Assembly (NCBI GenBank): GCA_034436555.1
Contig: DAOTUU010000048.1
Location: 150,142-214,141 of the forward strand
Direction: 5' to 3'
DNA: 64,000 bases
From: JAFMJV01 sp034436555
GTDB taxonomy: Bacteria > Chloroflexota > Limnocylindria > Limnocylindrales > CSP1-4
Shown: positions 44,387 to 52,022 of the stretch, one piece after another
How the letters are laid out: every line of letters begins with the position of its first letter
How positions within the stretch are numbered: the first letter of the stretch is position 1
Made by a program: the position numbers and the translations under genes
The notes under the pieces: model-generated
Told to the model about the DNA's origin: nothing
The model's input: the letters and a program-made list of their open reading frames with translations, nothing else
Database searches by the model: none

Positions 44387-44548
44387 TCAGGACACCCGCC
44401 GATCCCAGCGGCGCAGCACGAGCGGCTGGCGCAGGATGAGGTTCGGGGAGCGCCGCCGGATGCGGGGCACGCGCCGGCGGATCGCCTGGCGTCCCGGGAC
44501 GACCAGCCGATGGACCAGGTTCGAGCGAGTCGGTCGCCGTCGAGCCAT
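44387..44548 (-). CDS. Small arginine-rich protein (53 aa)
   Basis: 53 residues, about one third Arg: starts MARRRPTRSNLVHRLVVPGR and ends LRRWDRRVS. The reason to accept it is the ribosome site GGAGGTG at 8 nt before ATG 44548 and its tight spacing (13 nt) to the UspA gene. The charge suggests nucleic-acid or ribosome binding. Family unknown. Confidence 0.5.
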   Translation of the reverse strand: MARRRPTRSNLVHRLVVPGRQAIRRRVPRIRRRSPNLILRQPLVLRRWDRRVS

Positions 44549-44827
44549 TGGGGCACCTCCGGGTCTGTGGGTCCGAGGCGCGCTCCACGCGGACGGTGCC
44601 GAGGCAGCCATCCTGACGAGCGTCCGTCGGCCGCAAGCACACGATACCCGGTGCACCGCGCGGAATCGGATGGACGTCCATGAACGGCCCGTGAACGCGG
44701 TGGAACGGTCAACCGCTGCCGCGACAGCCGGGACGGGAGGGCGTCAGGCGCGCCGGTCGGTCGCGGCGGCGCGCAGGTCCCGCCACAGGTCGTTCAGCAC
44801 CTCCGCGGTGGCCTCGCCACCGGGCGG

Positions 44828-45190
44828 TCAGCCGCCGGACGAGCGCTCCCGCAGGACCTCCACGATCACCTGCGCCTCGTTGTGCACCTCGTCGCGGGCG
44901 CCGAACAGCAGCGTGAGGCGACCGTGCTCCCGCTCCAGGTCCGCCAGCTGGTCCAGCAGCGCCGCGTTCCCGGCCAGCTCCTGTCGGTAGCGCACCTGGA
45001 ACTCGGGCCAGCGCTCCACCTCGTGGCCGTACCAGCGGCGCAGCTCGGTGGACGGGGCGATGTCGCGCAGCCACTCATCGATGCCCGCCGCGGCCTTGGT
45101 CATGCCACGCGGCCACAGCCGGTCGACGAGCACCCGATAGCCATCGTCGTCGGCTCGCGGCAGATAGATCCGCCTGGCGACGACGCTCAT
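44828..45190 (-). CDS. DUF488 family protein
   Basis: 120 residues with the DUF488 pattern YRVLVDRLWPRGMTKAAAGI, DEWLRDIAPSTELRRWYGH and LTLLFGARDEVHNEAQVI. Members are small proteins of unknown biochemical role. ATG 45190 overlaps the stop of the AhpD-like gene (ATGA), so the two are co-translated. Confidence 0.88.
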   Translation of the reverse strand: MSVVARRIYLPRADDDGYRVLVDRLWPRGMTKAAAGIDEWLRDIAPSTELRRWYGHEVERWPEFQVRYRQELAGNAALLDQLADLEREHGRLTLLFGARDEVHNEAQVIVEVLRERSSGG

Positions 45191-45669
45191 GGACGGGCGA
45201 CCGGCGCTGCGATCGGGGTCCGGTCGGAGACGTAGCCGCCGACCGGGGTCCGAAACCCGACCCCCAGGCGGTTCCAGCCGTTGATGGCGATGATGGCCAG
45301 CGTGAGGAGCGCCTGCTCCCGCGCGTCGAACTGCTCGGCGAGCTGGGCGTAGACGTCATCGGGAGCGCCCGACGCGGGCAGCAGCGTGAGCGCCTCCGTC
45401 CAGGCCAGGGCCGCCCGCTCGCGCTCGCTGAACACGGGTGCCTCACGCCAGACCGCCACGAGGTTGAGCCGCTGCGAGCGCTCGCCCATCGCCTCCGCGT
45501 CCTTGGTGTGCATGTCCACGCAGTAGGCGCAGCCGTTGAGCTGGGAGGCGCGCGTCTTGACCAGCTCGATGAGGAATGGCTCCAGGCCGCCCTGCTCCAC
45601 CACCCGCTCCAGACCGCTCATCGCGCGCAGGGTCTCCGGCGATGCCTGTCGATAGTCGATGCGTTCCAT
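45187..45669 (-). CDS. Carboxymuconolactone decarboxylase / AhpD-like protein
   Basis: 160 residues, all-helical AhpD-like fold. The redox pair is in LNGCAYCVDMHTKDA near residue 48, with a Glu/His relay as in alkylhydroperoxidase AhpD. WTEALTLLPASGAPDD and TLAIIAINGWNRLGVGF are typical later helices. It could act as a peroxidase with a lipoyl or thiol partner. Forms an overlapping pair with the DUF488 gene. Confidence 0.9.
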   Translation of the reverse strand: MERIDYRQASPETLRAMSGLERVVEQGGLEPFLIELVKTRASQLNGCAYCVDMHTKDAEAMGERSQRLNLVAVWREAPVFSERERAALAWTEALTLLPASGAPDDVYAQLAEQFDAREQALLTLAIIAINGWNRLGVGFRTPVGGYVSDRTPIAAPVARP

Positions 45670-45786
45670 TGGGACAGCCCCGTGCGATCCGTCCCGCGCG
45701 TCCGCCCCCCGGCGGAGCGGCCTCGCTGCGGGCGTCGACCCGAGGATAGTCCTCGCGCGGGATGTCGTCCGAGGAGGCCGCGACCG

Positions 45787-46542
45787 TCAGCCCTGGGGGC
45801 GGGGCCGCCCCGTGATGAGCTCCTCCACCTCCTGGACGGTGGTGGACAGACGCGGCATGTCACCCACCTTGCGGCCATGACGAAGCACCACGATGCGGTC
45901 GACGACCTGGAACACGTGGTGGATGTTGTGGCTGATGAGGACGCTCGAGTGTCCGGCCTCCCTGGCCTCGCGGATGAAGCGCATCACGCCGTCCGCCTCC
46001 TCCACGCCCAGGTTGTTGGTCGGCTCATCGAGGATGATCAGGTCGGCCTCGAAGAACATCGCGCGGGCGATCGCGATGGCCTGCCGCTCACCCCCCGAGA
46101 GGCTGCCGATGGGCGTGTCGGACGCGAGCTTCTTGGAGATGCCCACGCGCAGCAGCAGCTCGCGCGTCTTCTCCTCGATCATCGTCCGGTCCATGCTCCG
46201 GAAGGGCCCGAACGACCGGGTCGGCTCGCGCCCCAGGAACAGGTTCCGGCCGATGGACATCTGCTCCACGAGCGAGGAATCCTGGTAGATGGTCTCGATG
46301 CCCGCGTCGATGGCGTCGCGGGTGCCCCGGAACCGGACCGGCCGCCCCTTGAACCGGATCTCCCCCGCGCTGGGCCGCTGGGCGCCCGACAGGATCTTGA
46401 TGAGCGTGGACTTGCCCGCGCCGTTGTCGCCCAGCAGGCCCACGACCTCCGGCGAACCCACCGAGAAGTCCACGCCCGCGAGCGCGGTGACCGAGCCATA
46501 GTGCTTCTCGATGCCCAGCATCTCCACGATCGGCGCGCCCAT
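45787..46542 (-). CDS. Sugar ABC transporter ATP-binding protein (FrcA type)
   Basis: 251 residues, one ATPase domain, unlike the two-domain RbsA/XylG. Walker A GDNGAGKS near residue 39, signature LSGGERQA, Walker B LIILDEP, H-loop SHNIHHV. The GDNGAGKST form is specific for the carbohydrate uptake (CUT2) family. Last gene of the SBP-permease-ATPase operon; the ATG at 46542 lies 3 nt behind the permease stop. Confidence 0.92.
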   Translation of the reverse strand: MGAPIVEMLGIEKHYGSVTALAGVDFSVGSPEVVGLLGDNGAGKSTLIKILSGAQRPSAGEIRFKGRPVRFRGTRDAIDAGIETIYQDSSLVEQMSIGRNLFLGREPTRSFGPFRSMDRTMIEEKTRELLLRVGISKKLASDTPIGSLSGGERQAIAIARAMFFEADLIILDEPTNNLGVEEADGVMRFIREAREAGHSSVLISHNIHHVFQVVDRIVVLRHGRKVGDMPRLSTTVQEVEELITGRPRPQG

Positions 46543-46544
46543 CG

Positions 46545-47531
46545 TCACAGCCCCGACCGATTGCGGCGCTCCACGAGCGCCTGGAGGATGACCGCCACGA
46601 GGATGATGAGGCCCACGAACATGTTGTAGGCGAGCCCCGGCACGCCCACCGCGATGATCCCGTTGCGGATCGAGCGGAGCAGGATCACCCCGATCACGGT
46701 GCCGATGATGGTGCCCCGCCCGCCGTACAGCGAGGTGCCGCCGACCACGCACATCGCGATCACCTCCAGCTCGTAGCCGGTCCCGGAGATGGCGTAGGCG
46801 GAGCCCACGCGCGTGGCGCTGATGATCCCGGCGATCGCCGCGAGCACGGCGCTCAGGACGAACAGCCCGATCTTGACGTTGTCGGTGTTGACACCCCGGG
46901 CGATGGCGGAGCGCTCGCTGCCGCCGGTGGCCGTGATCCAGTTGCCGCGCGGGGACCGGGCGAGCAGGAACCAGGTGAGCGCGGCGAGCACCAGGAACCA
47001 GGCGAGCCCGGCGTACACGGTCAGATCCCCGATCCGCACCGAGCCGACCAGCAGCGAGCGCAGCGGCGAATCACCCTGGAGCGCGTCCTCCGGGAACCCC
47101 TCCGAGACGTACAGCGCGAACCCGCGCACGAACAGCGCCATGCCCAGGGTCACCAGGAAGGAGGTGATGCCCACCTTGGCGACGAGGATGCCGTTGGCCA
47201 GTCCGACCAGCACCGCGAGGCCGATGGCGGCCAGCATCGCGAGCTCGGGCGGCCATCCCAGGTCGTTCACGAGCATGTACGTGGACAGCGCCGCGAACCC
47301 GAAGACGCTGCCCACCGACAGGTCGAACACGCCCGCCGTGAGCAGCAGCGTCATGCCCAGCGCGATGATCCCGAACTCCGGGATGAACGCGAACATGTTG
47401 CCCAGGTTGGCGAACGACAGGAACCCCGGCTCGAACCCGGCCAGCACGATCCAGGCGAGCACCAGGAGCGTGATGGGGATCAGCTCCGGACGGGCGATGA
47501 GCTGGCGCCGCAGGCGCGCCTCCAGGGTCAC
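46545..47531 (-). CDS. Sugar ABC transporter permease (RbsC/FrcC type)
   Basis: 328-residue CUT2-family permease with eight to ten helices. The landmarks are LTAGVFDLSVGSVFGFAALS, VGLANGILVAKVGITSFLVT, the cytoplasmic loop GGSERSAIARGVNTDNVKI and VVGGTSLYGGRGTIIG. Probably a homodimer that pairs with the following ATPase. It starts 175 nt behind the SBP gene, with a strong hairpin between. Confidence 0.94.
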   Translation of the reverse strand: MTLEARLRRQLIARPELIPITLLVLAWIVLAGFEPGFLSFANLGNMFAFIPEFGIIALGMTLLLTAGVFDLSVGSVFGFAALSTYMLVNDLGWPPELAMLAAIGLAVLVGLANGILVAKVGITSFLVTLGMALFVRGFALYVSEGFPEDALQGDSPLRSLLVGSVRIGDLTVYAGLAWFLVLAALTWFLLARSPRGNWITATGGSERSAIARGVNTDNVKIGLFVLSAVLAAIAGIISATRVGSAYAISGTGYELEVIAMCVVGGTSLYGGRGTIIGTVIGVILLRSIRNGIIAVGVPGLAYNMFVGLIILVAVILQALVERRNRSGL

Positions 47532-47669
47532 GACGCCACCGCGACGCTCATCCCGGCGGCAGGCGTCATGGCCGCCCGGCCTCTCGGCAGCTCGGCACGC
47601 CGGTCACCGCCGCACGGCGGGGCACCGTCCGACCCGGGGCGGGGCCCGGGCCGGACGGCCTCCGATGAC

Positions 47670-47700
47670 TCGATCGCGGGCGCGCGGGCGCCGCGATCGA
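47670..47700 (-). promoter_or_regulatory. Intercistronic hairpin between sugar SBP and permease gene
   Basis: Perfect 10-bp inverted repeat TCGATCGCGG (47670-47679) and CCGCGATCGA (47691-47700), 11-nt loop, 6 nt behind the SBP stop. Further GC-rich dyads lie in the 175-nt spacer. Probable mRNA stabiliser or partial terminator. Confidence 0.65.
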
Positions 47701-47706
47701 CGCGCC

Positions 47707-48657
47707 TCACTGGGTCAGCGCGATGTACTTGTCCGCGGTGGACGCGTCGTACAGGGTCTGGGTGTTGATGTCGTAGCCCACCGTGAATCCCGTGGCGGCC
47801 TTGAACAGGAGCACGATCGAGTCGTAGCCCGCGGCGTCCGGGTAGGCCCAGGTGGCCGCGTTCACGTAGCCCTCCTTGACCTCGTTCGCGGTCTGGTTCG
47901 TGCTGCCCCAGCCGACCACGCCGATCGACCCCTTCTCGATGCCCGCCGCGTCGAACGCGGGCTTGATGTTCGTCATCACCAGGTCGCCCAGACCGATGAT
48001 CGCGTCGACCTCATCCTTGTTGTTCGTGAGGTAGTCGGTCATGTTGGCCAGCGACTGGGCCGGGTCGTAGCCCGCGTCGAACACGTCGTAGGTGATGCCC
48101 AGCGGGTCGAAGATGCTGGCGACGCCCTCCGTCGCCATGACCTGATAGGCGGCGCCCGGGATCTCCACGGGCATCCACACATGGTCGCCGGCCTTGACCA
48201 GACCGTTGTCCACGAGGTAGCCCGCCCAGCTCGTGCCCAGGGTGAACAGGTTCGCGCCCACGTACGCGACGCGCCCGGTGGTCGGGTCGTCCGTGTCGAT
48301 GAACACGACCGGGATGCCGGCCGCCATTGCCGCCTGGGTCTCCTCCACGAAGGCCCCCGTGTCCGGGCTGGACACCGCGATGCCGTCCGCCTTCGCCGCG
48401 ATGGCCGCGTTGAAGGCGTCCTTCTGGGTGGCGATGTCACCGCCCGAGAAGGACACGTTCACGTCGACGTCCAGGTCCTCGCCCGCCTGCACCGCGGCGT
48501 CATTGACGATGACCCAGTACGGATCGGACGCCGCGCCGTGCGTCACGACATAGAACGTCAGGTCATCGTCGTCGTCCTGGGCGAGCGCCGCCATGGGGCT
48601 GCCCGCGATCAGGGCCGCCGATGCCAGGGCGACGGCGAGTCGCTGCGGTCGGTTCAT
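47707..48657 (-). CDS. Sugar ABC transporter substrate-binding protein (RbsB-like)
   Basis: 316 residues; signal peptide MNRPQRLAVALASAALIAGS ends near MAALAQ, followed by an acidic stretch. The periplasmic-binding (PBP1) fold is seen in TFYVVTHGAASDPYWVIVND, GGDIATQKDAFNAAIAAKAD, GIPVVFIDTDDPTTGRVAYV and IGLGDLVMTNIKPAFDA. No lipobox. ATG 48657 has GGAGGAGGG upstream. A structured leader (48693-48727) precedes it. Sugar not predictable from this sequence. Confidence 0.94.
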   Translation of the reverse strand: MNRPQRLAVALASAALIAGSPMAALAQDDDDDLTFYVVTHGAASDPYWVIVNDAAVQAGEDLDVDVNVSFSGGDIATQKDAFNAAIAAKADGIAVSSPDTGAFVEETQAAMAAGIPVVFIDTDDPTTGRVAYVGANLFTLGTSWAGYLVDNGLVKAGDHVWMPVEIPGAAYQVMATEGVASIFDPLGITYDVFDAGYDPAQSLANMTDYLTNNKDEVDAIIGLGDLVMTNIKPAFDAAGIEKGSIGVVGWGSTNQTANEVKEGYVNAATWAYPDAAGYDSIVLLFKAATGFTVGYDINTQTLYDASTADKYIALTQ

Positions 48658-48692
48658 CAGGTCCCTCCTCCATTCGGCACGCGAGACCGGGA

Positions 48693-48727
48693 CCACCCGT
48701 CCGCCGGCATCGGCGGTCCGCGGGTGG
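48693..48727 (-). promoter_or_regulatory. Structured leader of the sugar SBP gene
   Basis: Nested inverted repeats: outer CCACCCG (48693-48699) with CGGGTGG (48721-48727), inner CCGCC with GGCGG, flanked by GCACGC/GCGTGC. It lies about 36 nt before the start codon, upstream of the ribosome site. A TACCAT box near 48757 could be the promoter. It may be a 5' stabiliser or an attenuator. Confidence 0.45.
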
Positions 48728-48833
48728 CGTGCTCGCGCGCTCCTCCGGGGACAATGGTACCCGGCGCGCCCATGCCCCGACCAGCATCCGACACGCGCCC
48801 AAGGGTCGCGGCGCAGCGGGCGCCGGCCGAGCG

Positions 48834-50069
48834 TCAGGCGGGCGCCACCAAGGCGTCGAGCTCGGTGAGCGGGATCGACGGGTCCGCCAGCGCCGCCACG
48901 ATGGCGGGACGGCCCGAGCCGATGATCGCCCCGATGGCGCCGTTGACCTTGGGCACGTTCGCGTTCATGCCCGCCACGACCCTGCCATCGCGGAGCCAGA
49001 AGGCCACGAACGAGCCAGCCGCCGGATCGCCGCGGAGGACCACCCGGTCCCAGGCGACCGCATAGCCCACGTATTCCATGCTCAGGTCGTACTGGTCGGA
49101 ATAGAAGTAGGGCTGGCGCACGTAGGGGTCCGTGGCGCCCATCATCGCCTTCGCCGCGGCACGGCCCTGGCGGCGCGCGTTGTCCCAGTGCTCCACGCGG
49201 ATGCGCGCGCCCAGCCCGGGGTGCCACGCAGCGGCCACATCGCCCGCGGCGAAGATGCCGGGGACGCTCGTCTCCAGGTGCTCGTCGACCGCGATGCCCT
49301 GCTCGATCCGCAGGCCCGCCGCGGCCGCGAGCGTCGTCCTCGGCTGCGCGCCGATGCCCGCCACGACGAGGTCCGCGGCCACGCTGGTGCCGTCGGACAG
49401 CAGCACCGACTCGACCCTCTCCGTCCCCCGGATGGCATCCACGCGCCGCCCCATCTCGAGGCGCACGCCGTGCGCCGCATGCAGGTCGCGGTAGATGGCA
49501 CCGACCTCCGGACCCAGCACGCGCTCCAGCGGCGCGGACCCCGGTCCCACCAGCGTCACCTCCAGGCCGAGCTGGCGCAGTGACGCGGCGACCTCGGCTC
49601 CCACCCAGCCGCCGCCGATCACGACCGCCCGGCCCGCCGACCCGGCCGCCTCGCGGATGGCGTCGGCGTCCTCCAGCGTCCGGAGATGGTGCACGCCCGC
49701 CAGGTCGTGCCCGGGGATGTCGAGCGTGCGGGCCGCGACGCCGGTCGCCAGCAGCAGCCGCTCATAGCCCAGGCGGCTCCCGTCACCCAGCACCACCTCG
49801 CGGACGCCCGGGTCGATCGCCGTCACCGTGGTGGCGGTGCGCAGCTCGATCGCGCCGTCGTCGTAGAAGGCGGGGCCGTGCACGAACGGGATGTCCGCGC
49901 CGGGATCGCCGCGCAGGTACTCCTTGGACAGCGGCGGCCGCTCGTAGGGCCGGTGCGGCTCATCGCCGATGAGCACGATCCTGCCCTCGAAGCCGTCCTT
50001 GCGCAGCTGGGCCGCCGCGTTGGCGCCGGTCAGGCTCGCGCCGACGATGATGAACGGGTTCTGATCCAT
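48834..50069 (-). CDS. FAD/NAD(P)-dependent oxidoreductase (ferredoxin/rubredoxin reductase type)
   Basis: 411 residues. FAD-binding FIIVGASLTGANAAAQLRKD with RPYERPPLSKEYL, NAD-binding AVVIGGGWVGAEVAASLRQL near residue 150, and the second FAD motif VPGIFAAGDVAA near 270, then a reductase C-terminal domain. This is the layout of ferredoxin reductases of dioxygenase and P450 systems (BphA4/PdR class), so it might serve the P450 of this window, but the genes are 11 kb apart. GGAGGT before ATG 50069. An ATCAC-N4-GTGAT dyad lies upstream. Confidence 0.92.
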   Translation of the reverse strand: MDQNPFIIVGASLTGANAAAQLRKDGFEGRIVLIGDEPHRPYERPPLSKEYLRGDPGADIPFVHGPAFYDDGAIELRTATTVTAIDPGVREVVLGDGSRLGYERLLLATGVAARTLDIPGHDLAGVHHLRTLEDADAIREAAGSAGRAVVIGGGWVGAEVAASLRQLGLEVTLVGPGSAPLERVLGPEVGAIYRDLHAAHGVRLEMGRRVDAIRGTERVESVLLSDGTSVAADLVVAGIGAQPRTTLAAAAGLRIEQGIAVDEHLETSVPGIFAAGDVAAAWHPGLGARIRVEHWDNARRQGRAAAKAMMGATDPYVRQPYFYSDQYDLSMEYVGYAVAWDRVVLRGDPAAGSFVAFWLRDGRVVAGMNANVPKVNGAIGAIIGSGRPAIVAALADPSIPLTELDALVAPA

Positions 50070-50089
50070 GACGTACCTCCTGTTCGATG

Positions 50090-50103
50090 ATCACACAGGT
50101 GAT
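50090..50103. promoter_or_regulatory. Inverted repeat upstream of the reductase gene
   Basis: ATCAC (50090-50094), 4 nt, GTGAT (50099-50103), 20 nt before the start codon of the reductase. Perfect 5-bp dyad in an otherwise GC-rich leader; could be an operator. Confidence 0.4.
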
Positions 50104-50326
50104 GCCGGAACCGCCGGGGGGTGGACCGGGCAGCGGGGTGATGCGCCGCGGCGCCACCCGGACGCGCTGACGGCGCTATCCGGACGGGCTGACGGCGGCA
50201 AGCGAGAGCGGCAGATCGGAGCGGACGCCTCGGATGGCCGCCGTCCCTGGAGATCGCGAGTCGGGACGGGGCGGGGCGCGGGACGCGCGAGTCGAGTGGT
50301 CTTCTACCAATAGCGGTCACTGGCGA

Positions 50327-50332
50327 TACAAT
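50327..50332 (+). promoter_or_regulatory. -10-like box of the second FeS-type regulator
   Basis: TACAAT, 6 nt before ATG 50339; no Shine-Dalgarno sequence, so leaderless. The dyad GCGGT (50313-50317) / ACCGC (50333-50337) brackets the box and could serve autoregulation. Confidence 0.5.
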
Positions 50333-50338
50333 ACCGCC

Positions 50339-51058
50339 ATGGACAGGGACGTGCTCGGAGGTCCGGCGGTGGATGCCATCGCGCTGCTGGGAGACCCGCA
50401 CCGGCGACGGCTGTACGAGCTGGTGGTCTCCAGTGACGGGCCGGTCGGTCGCGACGATGCCGCGGCGGCCCTGGGCATCACCCGAGAGCTGGCGGCCTTC
50501 CACCTCGATCGCCTCGTGGCCGGCGGACTGCTCACGCCCGAGTATCGGCGCCGCAACGGACGATCCGGGCCGGGCGCCGGACGTCCGGCCAAGCTCTATC
50601 GACGTGCCGATGCGGAGTTCGTCGTGTCGCTGCCGGGACGGCGGTACGGCGCCGCGGCGGCGATGTTCGCCGATGCGCTGGACCACATGGATGATCGCCG
50701 CGGGTCCAGCGCGGTCAACGCGGCGGCCCATGCGGCGGGGCTTCGGGTGGGCGAGGAGGCGCGCGGCGGTCAGCGCGCGCAGCCCCCGGCGGACCGGCCG
50801 GGCACCGCGCTCCTGGCAGTGCTGGCGGAGGCCGGATTCGAGCCCCGGGTGGACCGCGATCGCGGCTCGGTGACGCTCGCCAACTGTCCCTATCGCGACC
50901 TGACGGACTCGCATCGGGAGCTGACCTGCGGCATGAACCTCGCCTGGGCGCAGGGGGTCAGCGAGGGTCTTGGCGACCCCGACCTCACGGCGGAGCTGGC
51001 GCCCGCGCCGGGGCGCTGCTGCGTCACGTTCCATGATCGACGGTCACAGGAGGGGTGA
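50339..51058 (+). CDS. HTH regulator with putative FeS-ligand cysteines (SufR/DeoR-like), second copy
   Basis: 239 residues. The winged helix covers IALLGDPHRRRLYELVVSSD and GITRELAAFHLDRLVAGGLL. The C-terminal part has CPYRDLTDSHRELTCGMNLA and a third Cys in PGRCCVTF, the same spacing class as the regulator at 38207 and as SufR. A redox or NO-responsive FeS cluster is plausible. Divergent from the reductase gene. Start ATG 50339 is 6 nt behind TACAAT. Confidence 0.8.
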   Translation: MDRDVLGGPAVDAIALLGDPHRRRLYELVVSSDGPVGRDDAAAALGITRELAAFHLDRLVAGGLLTPEYRRRNGRSGPGAGRPAKLYRRADAEFVVSLPGRRYGAAAAMFADALDHMDDRRGSSAVNAAAHAAGLRVGEEARGGQRAQPPADRPGTALLAVLAEAGFEPRVDRDRGSVTLANCPYRDLTDSHRELTCGMNLAWAQGVSEGLGDPDLTAELAPAPGRCCVTFHDRRSQEG

Positions 51059-51244
51059 CGAGGGGATGCCGGCCCATCCTCGATCGGGACGGGCCGGCAC
51101 CCGACACCGGGCTCAGGCGGCGAACCGGTCGGGGAACTGGGCGATGATGCCCGCACTGAGCGACGACCGTGGCCTGTCAACCCCTGACATCAGTCCACGT
51201 TATCGATAGAAGAGAGAGGACACGCTCTGAGGCAGGCGGCGGGA

Positions 51245-51271
51245 TTTGCAAACCCGTGACCGTGTAAAATC
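51245..51271 (+). promoter_or_regulatory. Promoter/operator of the 83-aa protein-cupin operon
   Basis: TTTGCAAA dyad (51245-51252) followed by CCGTGTAAAATC (51260-51271), whose TAAAAT (51265-51270) is a -10 match. The 12-mer is identical to that of the promoter at 38959-38970. The -35 region is poor, suggesting activator dependence. Confidence 0.6.
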
Positions 51272-51324
51272 TGGGCATCCGCGTGCCCCCACTCCGCACA
51301 TCGCGATCCAGAGAGGAGCGTCCC

Positions 51325-51576
51325 TTGGCCGACCTGGTCCCCGACAACACCCTCATCACCGCCACCCCCGAGGAGGGCCGCGCCCTGGCCATCAAGCTGG
51401 CGCGGCTGACCATCAAGGCGATCCAGCCGGATGCCGACGTCCGCCAGCGCCTGCGCCCGGCCTACGCCGAGGACGCCGATTCGCTGACCGTCGCCGCCCA
51501 CGTGGTGGCCATCGAGTTCGCGACGGTCGCGGCGGCCAACGGCTACTGGCGCGATGCGCGGGACGGTGCGGCATGA
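51325..51576 (+). CDS. Hypothetical protein (83 aa)
   Basis: 83 residues, mostly helical by composition: ADLVPDNTLITATPEEGRAL, AIKLARLTIKAIQPDADVRQ and HVVAIEFATVAAANGYWRDA. No family recognised. TTG start with GAGGAG 6 nt upstream; a GTG at 51283 in frame is an alternative. It overlaps the cupin gene by ATGA and shares its promoter motif with the hemerythrin-island regulator. Confidence 0.65.
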   Translation: MADLVPDNTLITATPEEGRALAIKLARLTIKAIQPDADVRQRLRPAYAEDADSLTVAAHVVAIEFATVAAANGYWRDARDGAA

Positions 51577-51965
51577 CCGCGCAGGCGAAAGACGGCGGCT
51601 CGGCCGGCCGGCGCCCGCCGCGCGAGCGGTTCGCGGGTCAGGAGCACCTGTTCGACCTGGAAGCCGAGGCGGAGGCGCTGGCGCGCGAGGCGGTCGGCGA
51701 GCGCAACGGACACCGCCAGGTGACCCTGTTCCAGGGCGGCGCCACATCCGTCGTCCTGTTCGACTTCGAGGCGGGCGGGTTCCTGCTCGACCATGCCGCG
51801 GACGGCCACGTGATGGTCCAGGTCCTCGACGGCGAGATCCGCATGGCCACCGCGGACGATGAGCACACGATGGGCGCGGGCGCGCTCCTGGTGCTCCTGC
51901 CGGGAGTCCGCCACGACGTCCGGGCCGTCGCCGCCAGTCGGGTGCTGCTGACCGTGCATCGGTAG
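51573..51965 (+). CDS. Cupin domain protein
   Basis: 130 residues. After a polar leader of about 45 residues a small beta-barrel follows: TLFQGGATSVVLFDFEAGGF, DHAADGHVMVQVLDGEIRMA and LLVLLPGVRHDVRAVAASRV, the two cupin motifs. Metal ligands are partly present (His in DGH and RHD). Similar small cupins are found beside redox regulators; function unknown. Translationally coupled to the 83-aa protein. Confidence 0.85.
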   Translation: MTAQAKDGGSAGRRPPRERFAGQEHLFDLEAEAEALAREAVGERNGHRQVTLFQGGATSVVLFDFEAGGFLLDHAADGHVMVQVLDGEIRMATADDEHTMGAGALLVLLPGVRHDVRAVAASRVLLTVHR

Positions 51966-51991
51966 GGTCACGGGGCGGGACCGCGGGTCCA

Positions 51992-52007
51992 GGCACCGCC
52001 GGGTGCC
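51992..52007. terminator. Short hairpin between convergent cupin and ClC genes
   Basis: GGCACC (51992-51997), loop GCCG, GGTGCC (52002-52007). It lies between two convergent genes and could end both transcripts, though no T-run is present. Confidence 0.4.
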
Positions 52008-52022
52008 GCGATCCGACGATCG

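Noticed and set aside
51236..51262. tRNA-like element (GGGATTTGCAAACCC on either strand resembles a T-arm or anticodon arm)
   Set aside because: No acceptor stem or D-arm pairs around it; the loop is too long. Better explained as an operator dyad before the -10 box.
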